64,000 nucleotides of DNA from Pictodentalium vernedei (taxonomy: Eukaryota; Mollusca; Scaphopoda; Dentaliida; Dentaliidae): contig CM062292.1 in the NCBI GenBank assembly GCA_031216915.1, positions 73,018,956 to 73,082,955 of the forward strand. Reading direction: 5' to 3'. A program made the position numbers and the translations under genes. Below are positions 53,776 through 64,000 of this stretch, one piece after another. Under the pieces are notes generated by a model. The model saw only the letters and a program-made list of their open reading frames with translations, had not been told where the DNA came from and searched no databases. The stretch's first letter is position 1; the number at the start of each line of letters is the position of its first letter.

Positions 53776-55562
53776 AATTTTTAACACACTCAGAAAATTT
53801 TGAAAACTGAAATATTTACCGAAGGGACGTTCAACATTTCTTCAATTATTATTGGAAATTGCTCTGTGTTATCAAAAATGTAAGCAACTTGAAAGGTATC
53901 AATTCTGCCAGTTGTACAAATTTTTCAACTTCTATATGATTGTGAAGCAGTCTGAATGTGCTAACCATCAACAAACGGATGGTCAATACCTAAGATTGCC
54001 GAACTGTTATAATTTATTTCTTTATTGGTGTTTAAAGTTACTTTCAGCATCTTTTGAACTGGGAACTAATTTACCTAATATATACATAAATATATAACAT
54101 CAGAACTGACGTGTCTTGGTTAATAATTGTACACAATCCATATTTTCTCAGCTCTTTTTTTATTTAGTATAAACAGACACTGGTTTGGGTGATCACTTAT
54201 TTGCACTGAGTGACCTTTGAATGTATCCATCAACATGTTTACACAGAATCTATTTTTAGATAAATGTAGCTCATTGATTGTTCAGTTGGGCAGGGACCAG
54301 TCGTGAGGGTGACTAGGGCGATTATGTCGCCCTTCTAAGTCCAAAGTCGCCTAGAAAAATAGTCGGGGCGATTACAAGTCGCCCTCTAAAAATTGGCCAA
54401 AAGGAGGAAAGGTTGAACTGAGTGATGCGAGGTTTACATGAAAACGATTATTTTCAAAAATCGAATGGGCTTGAGTGTGATAAATGGGCATTTTAATTCG
54501 TCAAATAAACGTCCATTTATTTGAAATCACACGACAATGAATTGTCCATTGTCGCTTTTGTCGGATTTTTTTTTATTTCTATTTTGTTGCGTTTCAGTCG
54601 GAGCTTCAAGTGTCGAAACGAAAATAGGTGACTTTCGCGACTCAACAAAATAACCTAGTTTGAAAGTAGGTTACGTCGCTTAGGATGCCGAAAATGTATA
54701 CACAAGGGACGTATTTTATATCACAGTGTTTTTATTTCGTTTTGCTGACGACTGTTAACTGTTGGGCCGTCTATTCCCAGAAAAACACGAATGGAATTGA
54801 AACACACGAAAACAAGCTTTAGAGATGACAAGAAAAGCTTTGTAAAGGACACAAGTGTGCATGTGGACGATCTTGAAAAGGGTCCTCCTAAACACCGGAA
54901 TAACACGAAATGATGCGAAATGACACCGGAATACCATAAAAAGGATGCGGAATGACATTTCTTTTACAAAATACTCGACCCCAGAATGTATTTTGTTTAT
55001 TAACTAACAAAGTACCTCCCAAGCAACCTTCTGGTCCTGTTCACACTTTCAGACTTAGGAAATTATTAGCTTAGTAGACTTTGGTGAAAGGCAACCACAG
55101 GAGGGTGCTGGTAGGTAGGGGTAGAAGTGGAGGATTTTCAGTCAATAATTACTTTGTGATTTTTTAACCTGGCATAGATGCATCATAGACAACAGCACCT
55201 GGATATTATTTGGACGTTAAAGGAAGACCACAAGTTAAAAATATGAAGGGGCGGCGGGGGTGGTACAGGAATATTCTTAATTTCCCCCACTTGCCTATGA
55301 AGTCTCCCTGCATGACTCTGCAGTCTCCCTATTTTTCCTGGAGGGAGACCTGAAGTCTCCCTAAAATCCCCCCTAGGCTGCTCCCTGCAGTTGGGTCACA
55401 CTTCTTTACTTGAAATTAGAATCATCTAGAAGCTTAATGAGGTGACTTTATTTGGCCAACAGCAATTAGTGGAATAAAAGAACATTGGAGAAAACTCTCA
55501 TTCTGGAATTCTATCTGACGACTTGTATAAATAACCTCTGTTAACAGAATTCAGGCATTCTA
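53776..55562. other. No gene seen; SINE tail scrap and a GTCGCC-rich relic
   Basis: 54008-54035 resembles SINE tail A (tttattggtgtttaaag). 54320-54680 begins tagggcgattatgtcgccct and carries gcgac motifs, suggesting a decayed hAT-type MITE. The rest is unassigned. Confidence 0.4.
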
Positions 55563-57968
55563 TTAACCCTTTACCTAACATGAAAAGCAGATGACATTTG
55601 CAAAAAAAAATTCTTGAAGAACTCATTTTTTTCATTTTTTGTCTCAAAAACATAGGTTATGACCCCTCGTTGGAATGAGCTCGTTCCAACGAGGGGTCAT
55701 AATCTATATTTTTGTGACAAAAAATGAAACAAGAGGCCCTACAGGGCCTGAAGCACTCACCTTCAATAGAACACGATATAAACAGAGTCCAGGCCCTACA
55801 GGGCCTGAAGCACTCACCTTCAATAGAACACGATATAAACAGAGTCCAAGAATGAGTCTACATTAAGCAATCCATCTCCATAGGATACACTGTCAATCCT
55901 TCACCTTCACCCCCCCCCCCCCCTCCCCCCCACAGGAGTGCCAAAAATAGTCTGAGCATCATGCCTTTTCTTCAGTTGACCATAATGTAAAATGTGGAGC
56001 TCCCCTATGAAGCCCCTTGATACAACCTTTGTGGAGCCCAAATATTAACCCAGGCTCTCGATTTGAACAAAGTTGAATTTGAGTTCCCTAGAGATGTTGT
56101 GTAGCAACTATGAAAGCATGCTGACTGTTGGATCTGAAGAAGAGAAATTTTCAAGAAATTTCTTCATATTGAACTAAGTTAAAATTTAGGCTACCATAGC
56201 GAGCCCAAATATTAACCTATGGACCCGATTTGAACAAATTTGAATCTGACCCCTCTAGAGATGTTGTATACCAAATATGAAAGCATTCTGACCAGTGGAT
56301 CTGAAGAAGATTTTTAAAGAAATTTCCTCATATTGCACTAAGTTACAATTCGGGCTATCATAGGGAGCCCAAATATTAACCCAGGGAACCAATTTGAACA
56401 AATTTGAATCTGATTCCCCTAGAGATGTTGTAAACCAAATATGAAAGGATTCTGACAGGTGAATCTGAAGATTTTTGAAGAAATTCCCTCATATTGTACT
56501 AAGTTAAATTTCAGGTTCCCATATGGAGCCCAAATATTAACCCAGACACTCAAATTGAACAAACATGAAACTGACCTCCCTAGAGATGTTGTATACAAAT
56601 ATGAAAGCCTTCCGACTGGTGGATATGAAGATTTTTAAAGAAATTTCCTCATATTGCAACATTTGGGCTACTGTAGTGAGCCCAAATATATACCTAGGGA
56701 TCCAATTTGAACAAACTTGAATCTTACCCCTTAGAGATGTTGTATACCAAATATGAAAGCATTCTGACTGGTGCATTACAGGAATATTTTCTAAAATTAT
56801 CCCCCATATTGAATTAAATTAAAATTTGGGATATTAACCTGGGGACTTGGTTTGAACAATCTTGAATCTGACCCTCATAACAATGATGTATACTAAACAT
56901 TAAAAGATTCTGACTGGTGGTTCTGAAGAAGATTTTTAAAGAATATTCCTCATATTGCCGTTAAGTTAAAAATTTGGTCTCTTGTATTGAGCCCAAATAT
57001 GAACCAATGGGCTTTATTTCAACAAATTTGTATCTGACAGCCCCATTCCCACCTACCCTCCCCCTATGGATGCTGTATACCGAATATCAAAAAAATCTGA
57101 CCATTGGTTCCAGAGAAAAGAATTTTTTTTAATTTTTGGAAATATGCAGACTCGGCATTTTTCTGTTGCCCTCTGCAGAACACCCTAACAAAACCATTGA
57201 CAATTTTCTTTTACCATTCAATTCTACTGGTCTTAAGGATCCTTCACACCAAATGACAGTTCTCTGTTCCGTGTGGTTTGGGAAATATGGTTCATTTGAA
57301 AATATTTCTATTTTTGGCTCCTGGGGTTCCCATGGGGATGCAGGAATATTTTTATTGCACGAGTCAAGTACTTATGACCCAATAATACCACATACCAAAT
57401 TTGGTTCAAATCGGACCATCGGTTCAGAAAATAGAAATTTTGGGCAGGGCCAAAAATTTTACCCCTCCCATTACAAAGCCAAATATTGCTTCACAAACTT
57501 CGTTTGAACAAATTTAAATCTACACCTCAAAAGGAAGCTCCATAACAAATATCAAGTCATTGTACCCACTGGTTCATGGGAAGGCGATTTTAAAAATATT
57601 ATGGAGCATTTCCCCTCTCCCCCCCCCCCACCCCCTATGGGGCTGGGCATGTTGAGTTGAACAAAAATGCATTACATTGGGATCATTACTCACACATACT
57701 TTCACTTCAATTGGCCCAGTGGTTTTGGAGGAGAAGACCAAAACATTCTGTTGACGGCTGACGGACAGACAGATGGGTGGAAGGAGACAGATGGATGGAC
57801 AGACAAACAGATGGATGGACGGACCGATGGACACTGGACGATGGATGGAGAGCGATGGGATTAGCTCAGCTTGACTTTGTCAAGGTGAGCTAAAAATAAT
57901 GAAAATTAATTGGCGATTTCTGAGAATAGCGCTGGCCTGATTTGACAGTACATTGGGTAAAGGGTTAA
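55563..57968 (+). mobile_element. TTAA MITE family B2, split by a Helitron-like insertion
   Basis: The left half is 55563-55729 and the right half 57892-57968, with TTAA at 55563-55566 and 57965-57968. The joined halves match 59995-60235 and 61470-61712 in order. Confidence 0.85.
55730..57891 (+). mobile_element. Helitron-like tandem-core element F3, copy 2, complete
   Basis: It starts caagaggccctacagggcct, then gaagcactcacc (this 58-bp start unit is duplicated). About eight diverged ~160-bp core units follow (anchor tttgaacaaatttgaatc), then a GGACAGAC/GATGGATGGAC minisatellite (57758-57845) and a 3' hairpin agctcagcttgac-ttt-gtcaaggtgagct ending at 57891. Comparison with empty copies of the host MITE shows insertion within an A-run and no duplication beyond a possible A. 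Lack of duplication plus a 3' hairpin fits Helitron-type mobility; no Rep/helicase gene is present. Confidence 0.7.
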
Positions 57969-58432
57969 TATACAGTGCATTGAGAAGTCATCTGTTTACA
58001 CATTCAGCATAAATTGATCAGTGAAGATTATTATTATTACAGGACAGTGCATTATTATAGAAACAACTGAGGATTTATTTTTTCTACAGCTTATTTTTGA
58101 GATCTGTGAATCTTTGAATATTTGAAAAGTGTTTCCAAAATTTGAAGAGAATTTATTCTTCTTGTGCACGAGAATATACTTTTGTTTAAAGCAACCTGGC
58201 ACACCAATAGTTAGTTATTGGGTATTAATGCCATTTAAATTTTGCTGAGTGCTTTATAGGAATTTATTGGAATATGCTGATATTTGGAGTGAACCTTTCT
58301 TTACAGTTTATTAGGCTTTCCCCTCTGGAAAAGACTCTTGTTAATCTGCAGATTTTTTTTTTTTTTTTTTTTTTAGTTTTCCCCCTGGTAAAGAATATTG
58401 TTTTTCTAGGGATTATTATTATTTTATTTTTA

Positions 58433-58486
<54 letters not shown>

Positions 58487-58539
58487 GGGGTGTTGTTTTG
58501 TTCCCCCCACCCACCCCCACACAAGCATTTTGTCTGTAC
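57969..58539. other. No gene seen; T and G homopolymer tracts
   Basis: T-runs lie at about 58350-58374. A T-run passes directly into a G-run at about 58436-58490. Open frames here are low-complexity. Confidence 0.6.
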
Positions 58540-60437
58540 AATTCAGAAGCCATTTTCAAACTGATTTTCACACAATTTTGTAGAGGGGCACAAAATCTAA
58601 AAATGTACATAAGCAAAATTTTCGATTTAACCCTTATTTCGTCAAAATTGGCAAAAAAACTGCCAAAATTTGGGTTTATTTGCACTTTCTCAAAACACAT
58701 CTTGTAGATTTTTTTTAAACATTCATCATTGCTAGACCTGCCTGTGACATGATCACTGATACACACGACATATTAGGCAATGCATATGTTAACCCCTCCA
58801 TCCCCTCCCCCACCCCCACAGGCTGCCAAACATCAAAATTTTGATGAAATGGGCTATTTTCGGGCACCCACAGCACCCAAACGATTCATGCGAGATAAAC
58901 ATAACTTCCTTTATTGGAAGTGGAATTCACAGAGGATTATTTTTGTAATAAGGATATTCAAAAAACCAACTGTTAACCAATTTTGGGTTGGTTAAACTGC
59001 AATACCCCCGAAAAGCCCAAAAATACATGTTTCTGCGTATTTCTCTAACCGAGTCTTGTAGATTTTCAAGAAAAATTGGCCACATGCAGGGCTTGACGTG
59101 ACAATAGAAGTTGCAGGGACAAAATACTCCGGTGAATATTTGTTAACCCTCCACGGGCTGCTAAAAGTCAAAATTGTGATAAAATGGGCTGTTTTTGGAC
59201 ACCAACAGCACCCAATGGGTACGCCACAAAGAAAAGTGCTTTCTTTTATTGAGTGCAAAATTTATACGGAAACATTTTTGTAAGTAGTAAGGGTATTCAA
59301 AAGACGAAGTCTTAACACATTTTGGGCAGGCTAAAGAGAGATACCCCTTGAAAGCTTAAAATTCCCATTTTCTGTGGATTTCTCTAATAACATCTTGTAG
59401 GTTTTCAAGAAAAATTGACTATTCGCAGGTCGGTGAGTGACATTACAAGCTGAATGGACAAAATATTCCGGTGAACGTTTATTAACCCTCTACAGGCTGC
59501 CAAGCATCATAATTTTGTTGAAATGGGCTGTTTTCGGTCACGCACAGCACCCAATGTATACCCGAAAGATAAACATAATCTCCTTTGTTGGAAGTGGAAT
59601 TCAACGAGGACCACTTTTGTTAGTAATAAGCATATCCAAAAAAAACCAAGCGTTAACCCCTTTTGGGGTGGTTAATAGCGATATTCATCAAAAGCTTAAA
59701 AAGTTAATTGTTTTCCTGGATTTCTTTACAAACATCTTGTAGGTTTTCAAGAGAAAATGGCCATTGATAGGTCTTGGTGTCGCATTACCAGCTGCATGAA
59801 TAAAATATTCCGGTAAGCATTATTTGCTAACCCTCCATGGGCTGCTAAATGTCAAAATTTTGAAAAAATAGTCTGTTTTTGGACACCAACAACATCAAAT
59901 GGCAATGCCACAGAGAAACGTAACTTCTTTTACCAGATGCAAAACTGAAGGGAAAACTTTTTGTAAGTAGTAAGGGAATTCAAAAAACAAGGTCTTAACC
60001 CCTTTACCTAACATGAAAAATGATGACACTTGCCAAAAAATGATTGAATAACTAATTTTTTTCATTTTTTGTCTCAAAAACATAGGTTATGACCCCTCAT
60101 TGGAACAAGCTCGTTCCAATGAGGGGTCATAACCTATGTTTTTGAGACAAAAAATGAAAAAATAATAAAAATTAATTGGCGATTTTTGAGAATAGCGCTA
60201 GCCGGTTTTGGCCGTTACATTGGGTAAAGGGTTAACCCATTTTCAACTGGTTAAGGAGATATACCCCTAAAAAGCTTAAAATTCCCATTTTCTGTCGATT
60301 TCTCTGGAAAATCTAGTAAGTTTTCAAGAAAAATTGACCATTCGAAGGTTGCATGGACAAAATATTCCGGTAAGCATTTTTTAACCCGCCAGAGGCAGCC
60401 AAGCATAGACATTTTGAGAATATCGGCTGTTCTTGGG
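58540..60437. repeat. Degenerate ~345-bp tandem repeat, about five units
   Basis: The anchor ggctgc..aa..tcaaaatt...aatgggctgtttt recurs near 58820, 59157, 59496, 59848 and (past an inserted 241-bp MITE) 60395. A second anchor 'catcttgtag.ttttcaagaaaaattg' recurs with the same spacing. The last unit is cut by the hAT end at 60438. Confidence 0.75.
59995..60235 (+). mobile_element. TTAA MITE family B2, complete copy
   Basis: TTAA is at 59995-59998 and 60232-60235, with ends ccctttacctaacatg / cattgggtaaaggg. A palindrome of about 85 bp is centred near 60107. It is inserted in a ~345-bp repeat unit. Confidence 0.9.
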
Positions 60438-60438
60438 T

Positions 60439-61391
60439 AGTGCTGGGCGGTTTGCCGATATACCGACTTAGCCGGTTTGAAAAGCAATACCGTTAGTGAT
60501 ATCATCTTGTTTTAAAAAAAAACAAAATATCGCGAATGTCGTTGGCAACCACCCATCATTTGATGAAAAGGTGCAAAACTTTGTGAATACGTCTCTGTAT
60601 TGCCATGTAATGGCAAGCAGTTTGAGACAAAGTCGAAAATTACTTCACTCAGGTTTTTTTTTACCGATGACGGCGATGAGAGAGGTTGAATCCGGCCCCA
60701 TTGGCCATTCCCAATCAAAAATAGTCACTTTCCCCCCCAATTTGCTCCCAAACATTCCCAATTAACTCTGGTTTGGAATTCATTTCTGTGTGACTAGTCG
60801 CTTATTTTTAAGTGACAAGGACTGAATGTTTGGCAGTGAGCTTCACAGTGTGACTGTGAATGGTTTCCGTACGATGGAATTCACTTGTAGTTTTGAAAAC
60901 GTTTTGACAGTGGTCTCCTGGATGTTGGTGTTAAAATTAGCTCCCTTGATGTGCAGCAATGATAACTAAACGACTCGTTGTGTGTGGGGTCAAACTGTCA
61001 AAGTCACAAAATGCACTGCTCTCAACTCAGTCTCAAACAAAACTACCCATGAACAGTACCTAAATTTCGTCACCAACCAGTTTCGTACCGATTTTTTGGT
61101 TCCGTTAACATGTCGCCTACCCAGTCAAATTGGTCAGGAATAATCAAGGACAGTGCAATGGATAACTGGTTTGAACACAAATTTGAAACTGATCAGGTGA
61201 CTCAGGTCGGAGTGAAGGAATACGCACTGTCCGACCACTCCGTTGTTGCTCATTACTGATGTGTCTAAAAGTTGTATTGAAACCCATTATCCATTTCACA
61301 GTCCTTGTCTGTTCCAATTTCCAAAGTTGTTTATGCACGATTTTCAAATTCCATTTAAATTTTTGTGACTTGCACCTATCTGGCAATAATC
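60439..61391. other. 5' non-coding part of hAT copy 2
   Basis: The terminal motif region is followed by unique sequence up to the ancestral ATG. No promoter can be assigned. Confidence 0.5.
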
Positions 61392-63508
61392 ATGGCTGAT
61401 AGTGACACAAACAAAGTAACTTCATTGATAAAAAGAAGATAAAGTCAGCAGTTTGGACATTTTTGGGGTTTAACCCTTCACCTAACATGAAAAGCAGACG
61501 ACACTTGCAAAAATAATTCTTGAATAACTAATTTTTTTCATTTTTTGTCTCAAAAACATAGGTTATGACCCTCGATGGAACGAGCTCGTTCCAACGAGGG
61601 GTCATAACCTATGTTTTTGAGACAAAAAATGAAAAAAATAATGAAAATTAATTGGCGATTTTTTAGAATAGCGCTGGCCGGTTTTGGCCGTTACGTTAGG
61701 TAAAGGGTTTAAGGGCAGTGATGATCATGATAAGGAGGGTGCGGTGAACTTTGATGTCCCGACCTGTAAGATTTGCAGGAAGCAAGTTGGCGCCAAAGGT
61801 GGGAATACATCGAATCTGTACAACCACCTGAAAAATCACCACCCAGTTGAATATGCAGAAGTTGCATCAAAAATGGACAAGAAAGGACCCATATATTCAA
61901 TGGGGCAAGGGGGAGGTGACAAAGAAACGACACAGACACACACGCAACAGACAATCTCAGGTAGCTTTTTTAAAGGGCGTTCATACAAAAGGAATGGCAA
62001 ATGCTGGAACCAGCTGACAAATGCAGTAACGCAATGTATTGCTCGAGATATGCTGCCAATATACACGGTCGAAAAACAGGGGTTTAAAGTGATGCTCTCT
62101 GAATTTGATAGTCGATATGCCAGTATATCTGATGCAATTTTTTTTGCGGGTACAACAAACATGTGGTCCAGCAGCACATCAGAACCATACATGAGTTTCA
62201 CGGTCCATTACATCGACTCTGACTGGGTATTACAGAACAGGTGTTTGGAAACATTATTTACACCTGAGGACCACACAGGAGAAATTCTGGCTGATGGTCT
62301 CAAAGACGTCCTGACCTCGTGGGGTTTAGAAGAAAATAAGTTGGTCGCAATTACATCGGACAATGGCAGTAATATAATAAAGGCAGTTGAGCTTAATAGT
62401 TGGCAACGGATGTCTTGTTTTGACCATCGGTTACATTTGGCAGTGGGAAAAGGGCTGGCTAACGACAAGAGACTTGACAGGGCTACCAGTGTGGCTAAAT
62501 GTGTCATAGCCCATTTTAACCACTCTTGGAAGAAGCGTGACCTTCATAAGGCCCAAGAAGAAATTGGACTGCCAATTCATTCCTTGGTAACAGACTGCGA
62601 CACCCAATGGGGTTCAAAGCAAAAGATGATTGAACGAATTCTTGAACAGGAAAAGGCAATTACAAAAGTCCTTAGTTCTGACCGCAAAGCCCTCCATCTT
62701 ATTCCAAAGTGGCAGGACATTGATGTAAATATTAGAGTCTGTAAACACAGCATTGAGCCCCTTAGCCGATTTTACTGACATACTTTCGGGTGAGAAGCAT
62801 ATTACCATTTCCTACATAAAACCTGTTCTACATCTACTGGAACATGACATCCTTAAGGTGGAAGAGATGGATAGTCAGCTAACTTCGGACATAAAATCAA
62901 AAGCCATTGCTTATTTGAAATCAAAATACTCAGATACAAACATTCTTGGAACCATCGAGAAAGCCACCTTTATGGACCCATGCTTTAAGAGTAAGTTCGT
63001 GGATGATTTGCCAACAGTGAAGTTGAAAATTGAAAAGGACGCACTCAAGATAAGCTCACAGAATAACATTTGTGTTAATTCCTTTAACTCAATTCTATCT
63101 GCTGACAAGCCTGGTTGCAGCAGTGATGGCGAAGTGCAGCCACCAAAAAAGAAAAAAAAGTCTCTTAGCGACTTCTTTAAGTCCAACTCAAAACCCAGTG
63201 CATCAAATTCAAAATCTCATGCTGACAGCCAAAAGGACCGCGAATGCGCTCTTAAAAAGGAGATTGAGAACTATTTGCTTTTCCCCGCACTATACCAGGA
63301 AGAAAACCCCTTGTTGTGGTGGAAATCAAACCAACGCCTATTCCCAATGTTGTCGCCCGTTGCAAAGAAATACCTGTGTATTCCAGCAACTAGTTCAGCA
63401 TCTGAGCGTGTGTTCAGTGCAGCAGGAAACGTGGTGACAAACAGACGAACGTGTCTGAATCCGGACAAAGTGAACATGTTGGTGTTTTTTGCCAAAAATC
63501 TCCAATAA
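61392..63508 (+). pseudogene. hAT transposase (ZBED-like), inactivated
   Basis: It is homologous along its length to 25033-26913. Damage: (1) the ancestral ATG at 61392 (MADSDTNK) loses frame at an A-run before the zinc finger; (2) a 239-bp TTAA MITE (61470-61712) lies inside the first exon-equivalent; (3) about 25 residues are missing before the first catalytic motif; (4) that motif reads TTNMWSS (aac at 62158-62160) instead of TTDMWSS, losing the first acidic residue; (5) there is a frameshift at about 62727-62745. The zinc finger (CKICRKQ...NLYNHLKNHH), the TSDNGSN motif, the PATSSASERVFS motif and the C-terminal NMLVFFAKNL remain. Segments 61713-62745 and 62753-63508 are still open. Confidence 0.9.
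61470..61712 (+). mobile_element. TTAA MITE family B2, complete copy inside the transposase pseudogene
   Basis: TTAA is at 61470-61473 and 61709-61712, with the same ends and core as 59995-60235. Removing the MITE and one TTAA rejoins ...tttttggggt|ttaa|gggcag... in the reading frame expected from copy 1. Confidence 0.92.
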
Positions 63509-63916
63509 CTCAGTAACTCATCAATGATCAATCCATTGGAACTGTTCTAAGTCTGTAGATTGTTGTTGGGTATCGCAACCTTCCGAGGGAATCATTGACA
63601 ATTTGACATTGACTAACTGAAAATACCCATTGCACCATCACCGTATTAAATATTCAAGTCGTAATCAGTAAATTGACAGACTGACAATAATCAGTTACCT
63701 AGAACAGCGTTTCAGGAGATCGAAACTTCCAATGTAGTTTTCCAAACCTTTATTCCCCGAATGAAATTCTTTACAGATTAAAATTATGATTAAAGTTCAC
63801 ACATTTTTGATTTAGGACTTGCAAAATCCTATCACCATATGTGGTCACAGTTGTCACTAGTCAGCACTCACTTCAGTACTAAACATGACTTAAGTTATAT
63901 GTGTACACTGCATGAC
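63509..63916. other. 3' non-coding part of hAT copy 2
   Basis: AT-rich; nothing recognisable. Confidence 0.45.
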
Positions 63917-64000
63917 TACCGGCATATTCTCCAACCGGGAGGTGGGAGCCACCACATTGTTGTAGCTCCCGACAGTCCCCGGGTGGGAAATATGCCAGTA
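63917..64000. repeat. Imperfect inverted repeat at the right edge
   Basis: taccggcatattctccaacc faces ggtgggaaatatgccagta, with a further imperfect inner pairing (gggagc / gctccc). It may be a small fold-back element, or may continue beyond the window. Confidence 0.5.

Larger units (their letters stand above)
60438..64000 (+). mobile_element. hAT transposon copy 2, left end and body; right end not in window
   Basis: The left end tagtgctgggcggttt, followed by gccgatataccg, parallels copy 1. It contains a broken transposase gene and a nested TTAA MITE. No inverted end was found before 64000. Confidence 0.75.

Overview
The window looks like animal nuclear DNA, most likely from a mollusc. It is AT-rich and has no operon-like gene packing. 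It is filled with short non-autonomous transposons, pol III-type SINEs with (AATA)n tails, satellite arrays, and elements that combine a tandem core with a GGACAGAC-type minisatellite and a 3' hairpin, a design I associate with molluscan genomes. The taxonomic call is inference from repeat style; no host marker gene is present. I find no convincing intact host gene. The only intact long reading frame is a 626-residue hAT transposase.

Layout, left to right. 0-1 kb: end of a TTAA-targeting (piggyBac-like) element carrying the 5' end of an acidic reading frame, inserted into a pogo/Tigger-like MITE. 2.5-3.6 kb: nested MITEs. 3.77-6.86 kb: a 97-bp satellite of almost 32 units. 7.27-8.91 kb: a decayed, internally inverted gene. 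9.04-10.22 kb: an element with seven 151-bp core repeats. 11.4-14.6 kb: a dense nest of TTAA- and hAT-type MITEs. 15.6 kb: a SINE with a 5S rRNA-like head. 16.1-22.8 kb: a 141-bp satellite of about 47 units. 22.8-31 kb: hAT copy 1, with its transposase and many G or C homopolymer tracts. 32-54 kb: MITEs, SINEs and tandem-core elements. 55.6-58 kb: a Helitron-like element inside a TTAA MITE, with its boundaries fixed by intact MITE copies elsewhere in the window. 58.5-60.4 kb: a degenerate ~345-bp repeat. 60.4-64 kb: hAT copy 2, whose transposase gene is broken.

How the parts relate. The repeats form layers. Several copies have exact target-site duplications: 8 bp for hAT types, TTAA for piggyBac-like types, TA for Tigger-like types, and 9-13 bp for SINEs. 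Insertions inside other insertions give a relative chronology. The SINEs are modular: at least two tRNA-like heads and one 5S-like head are combined with one common body and two alternative 3' tails. The two satellites share a hairpin-plus-box module, and the hairpin stem is preserved between them by paired base changes. That shared module is the observation I rate highest.

All repeat relationships were read by eye within this window. Family names rest on ends, duplications and motifs, not on database searches.
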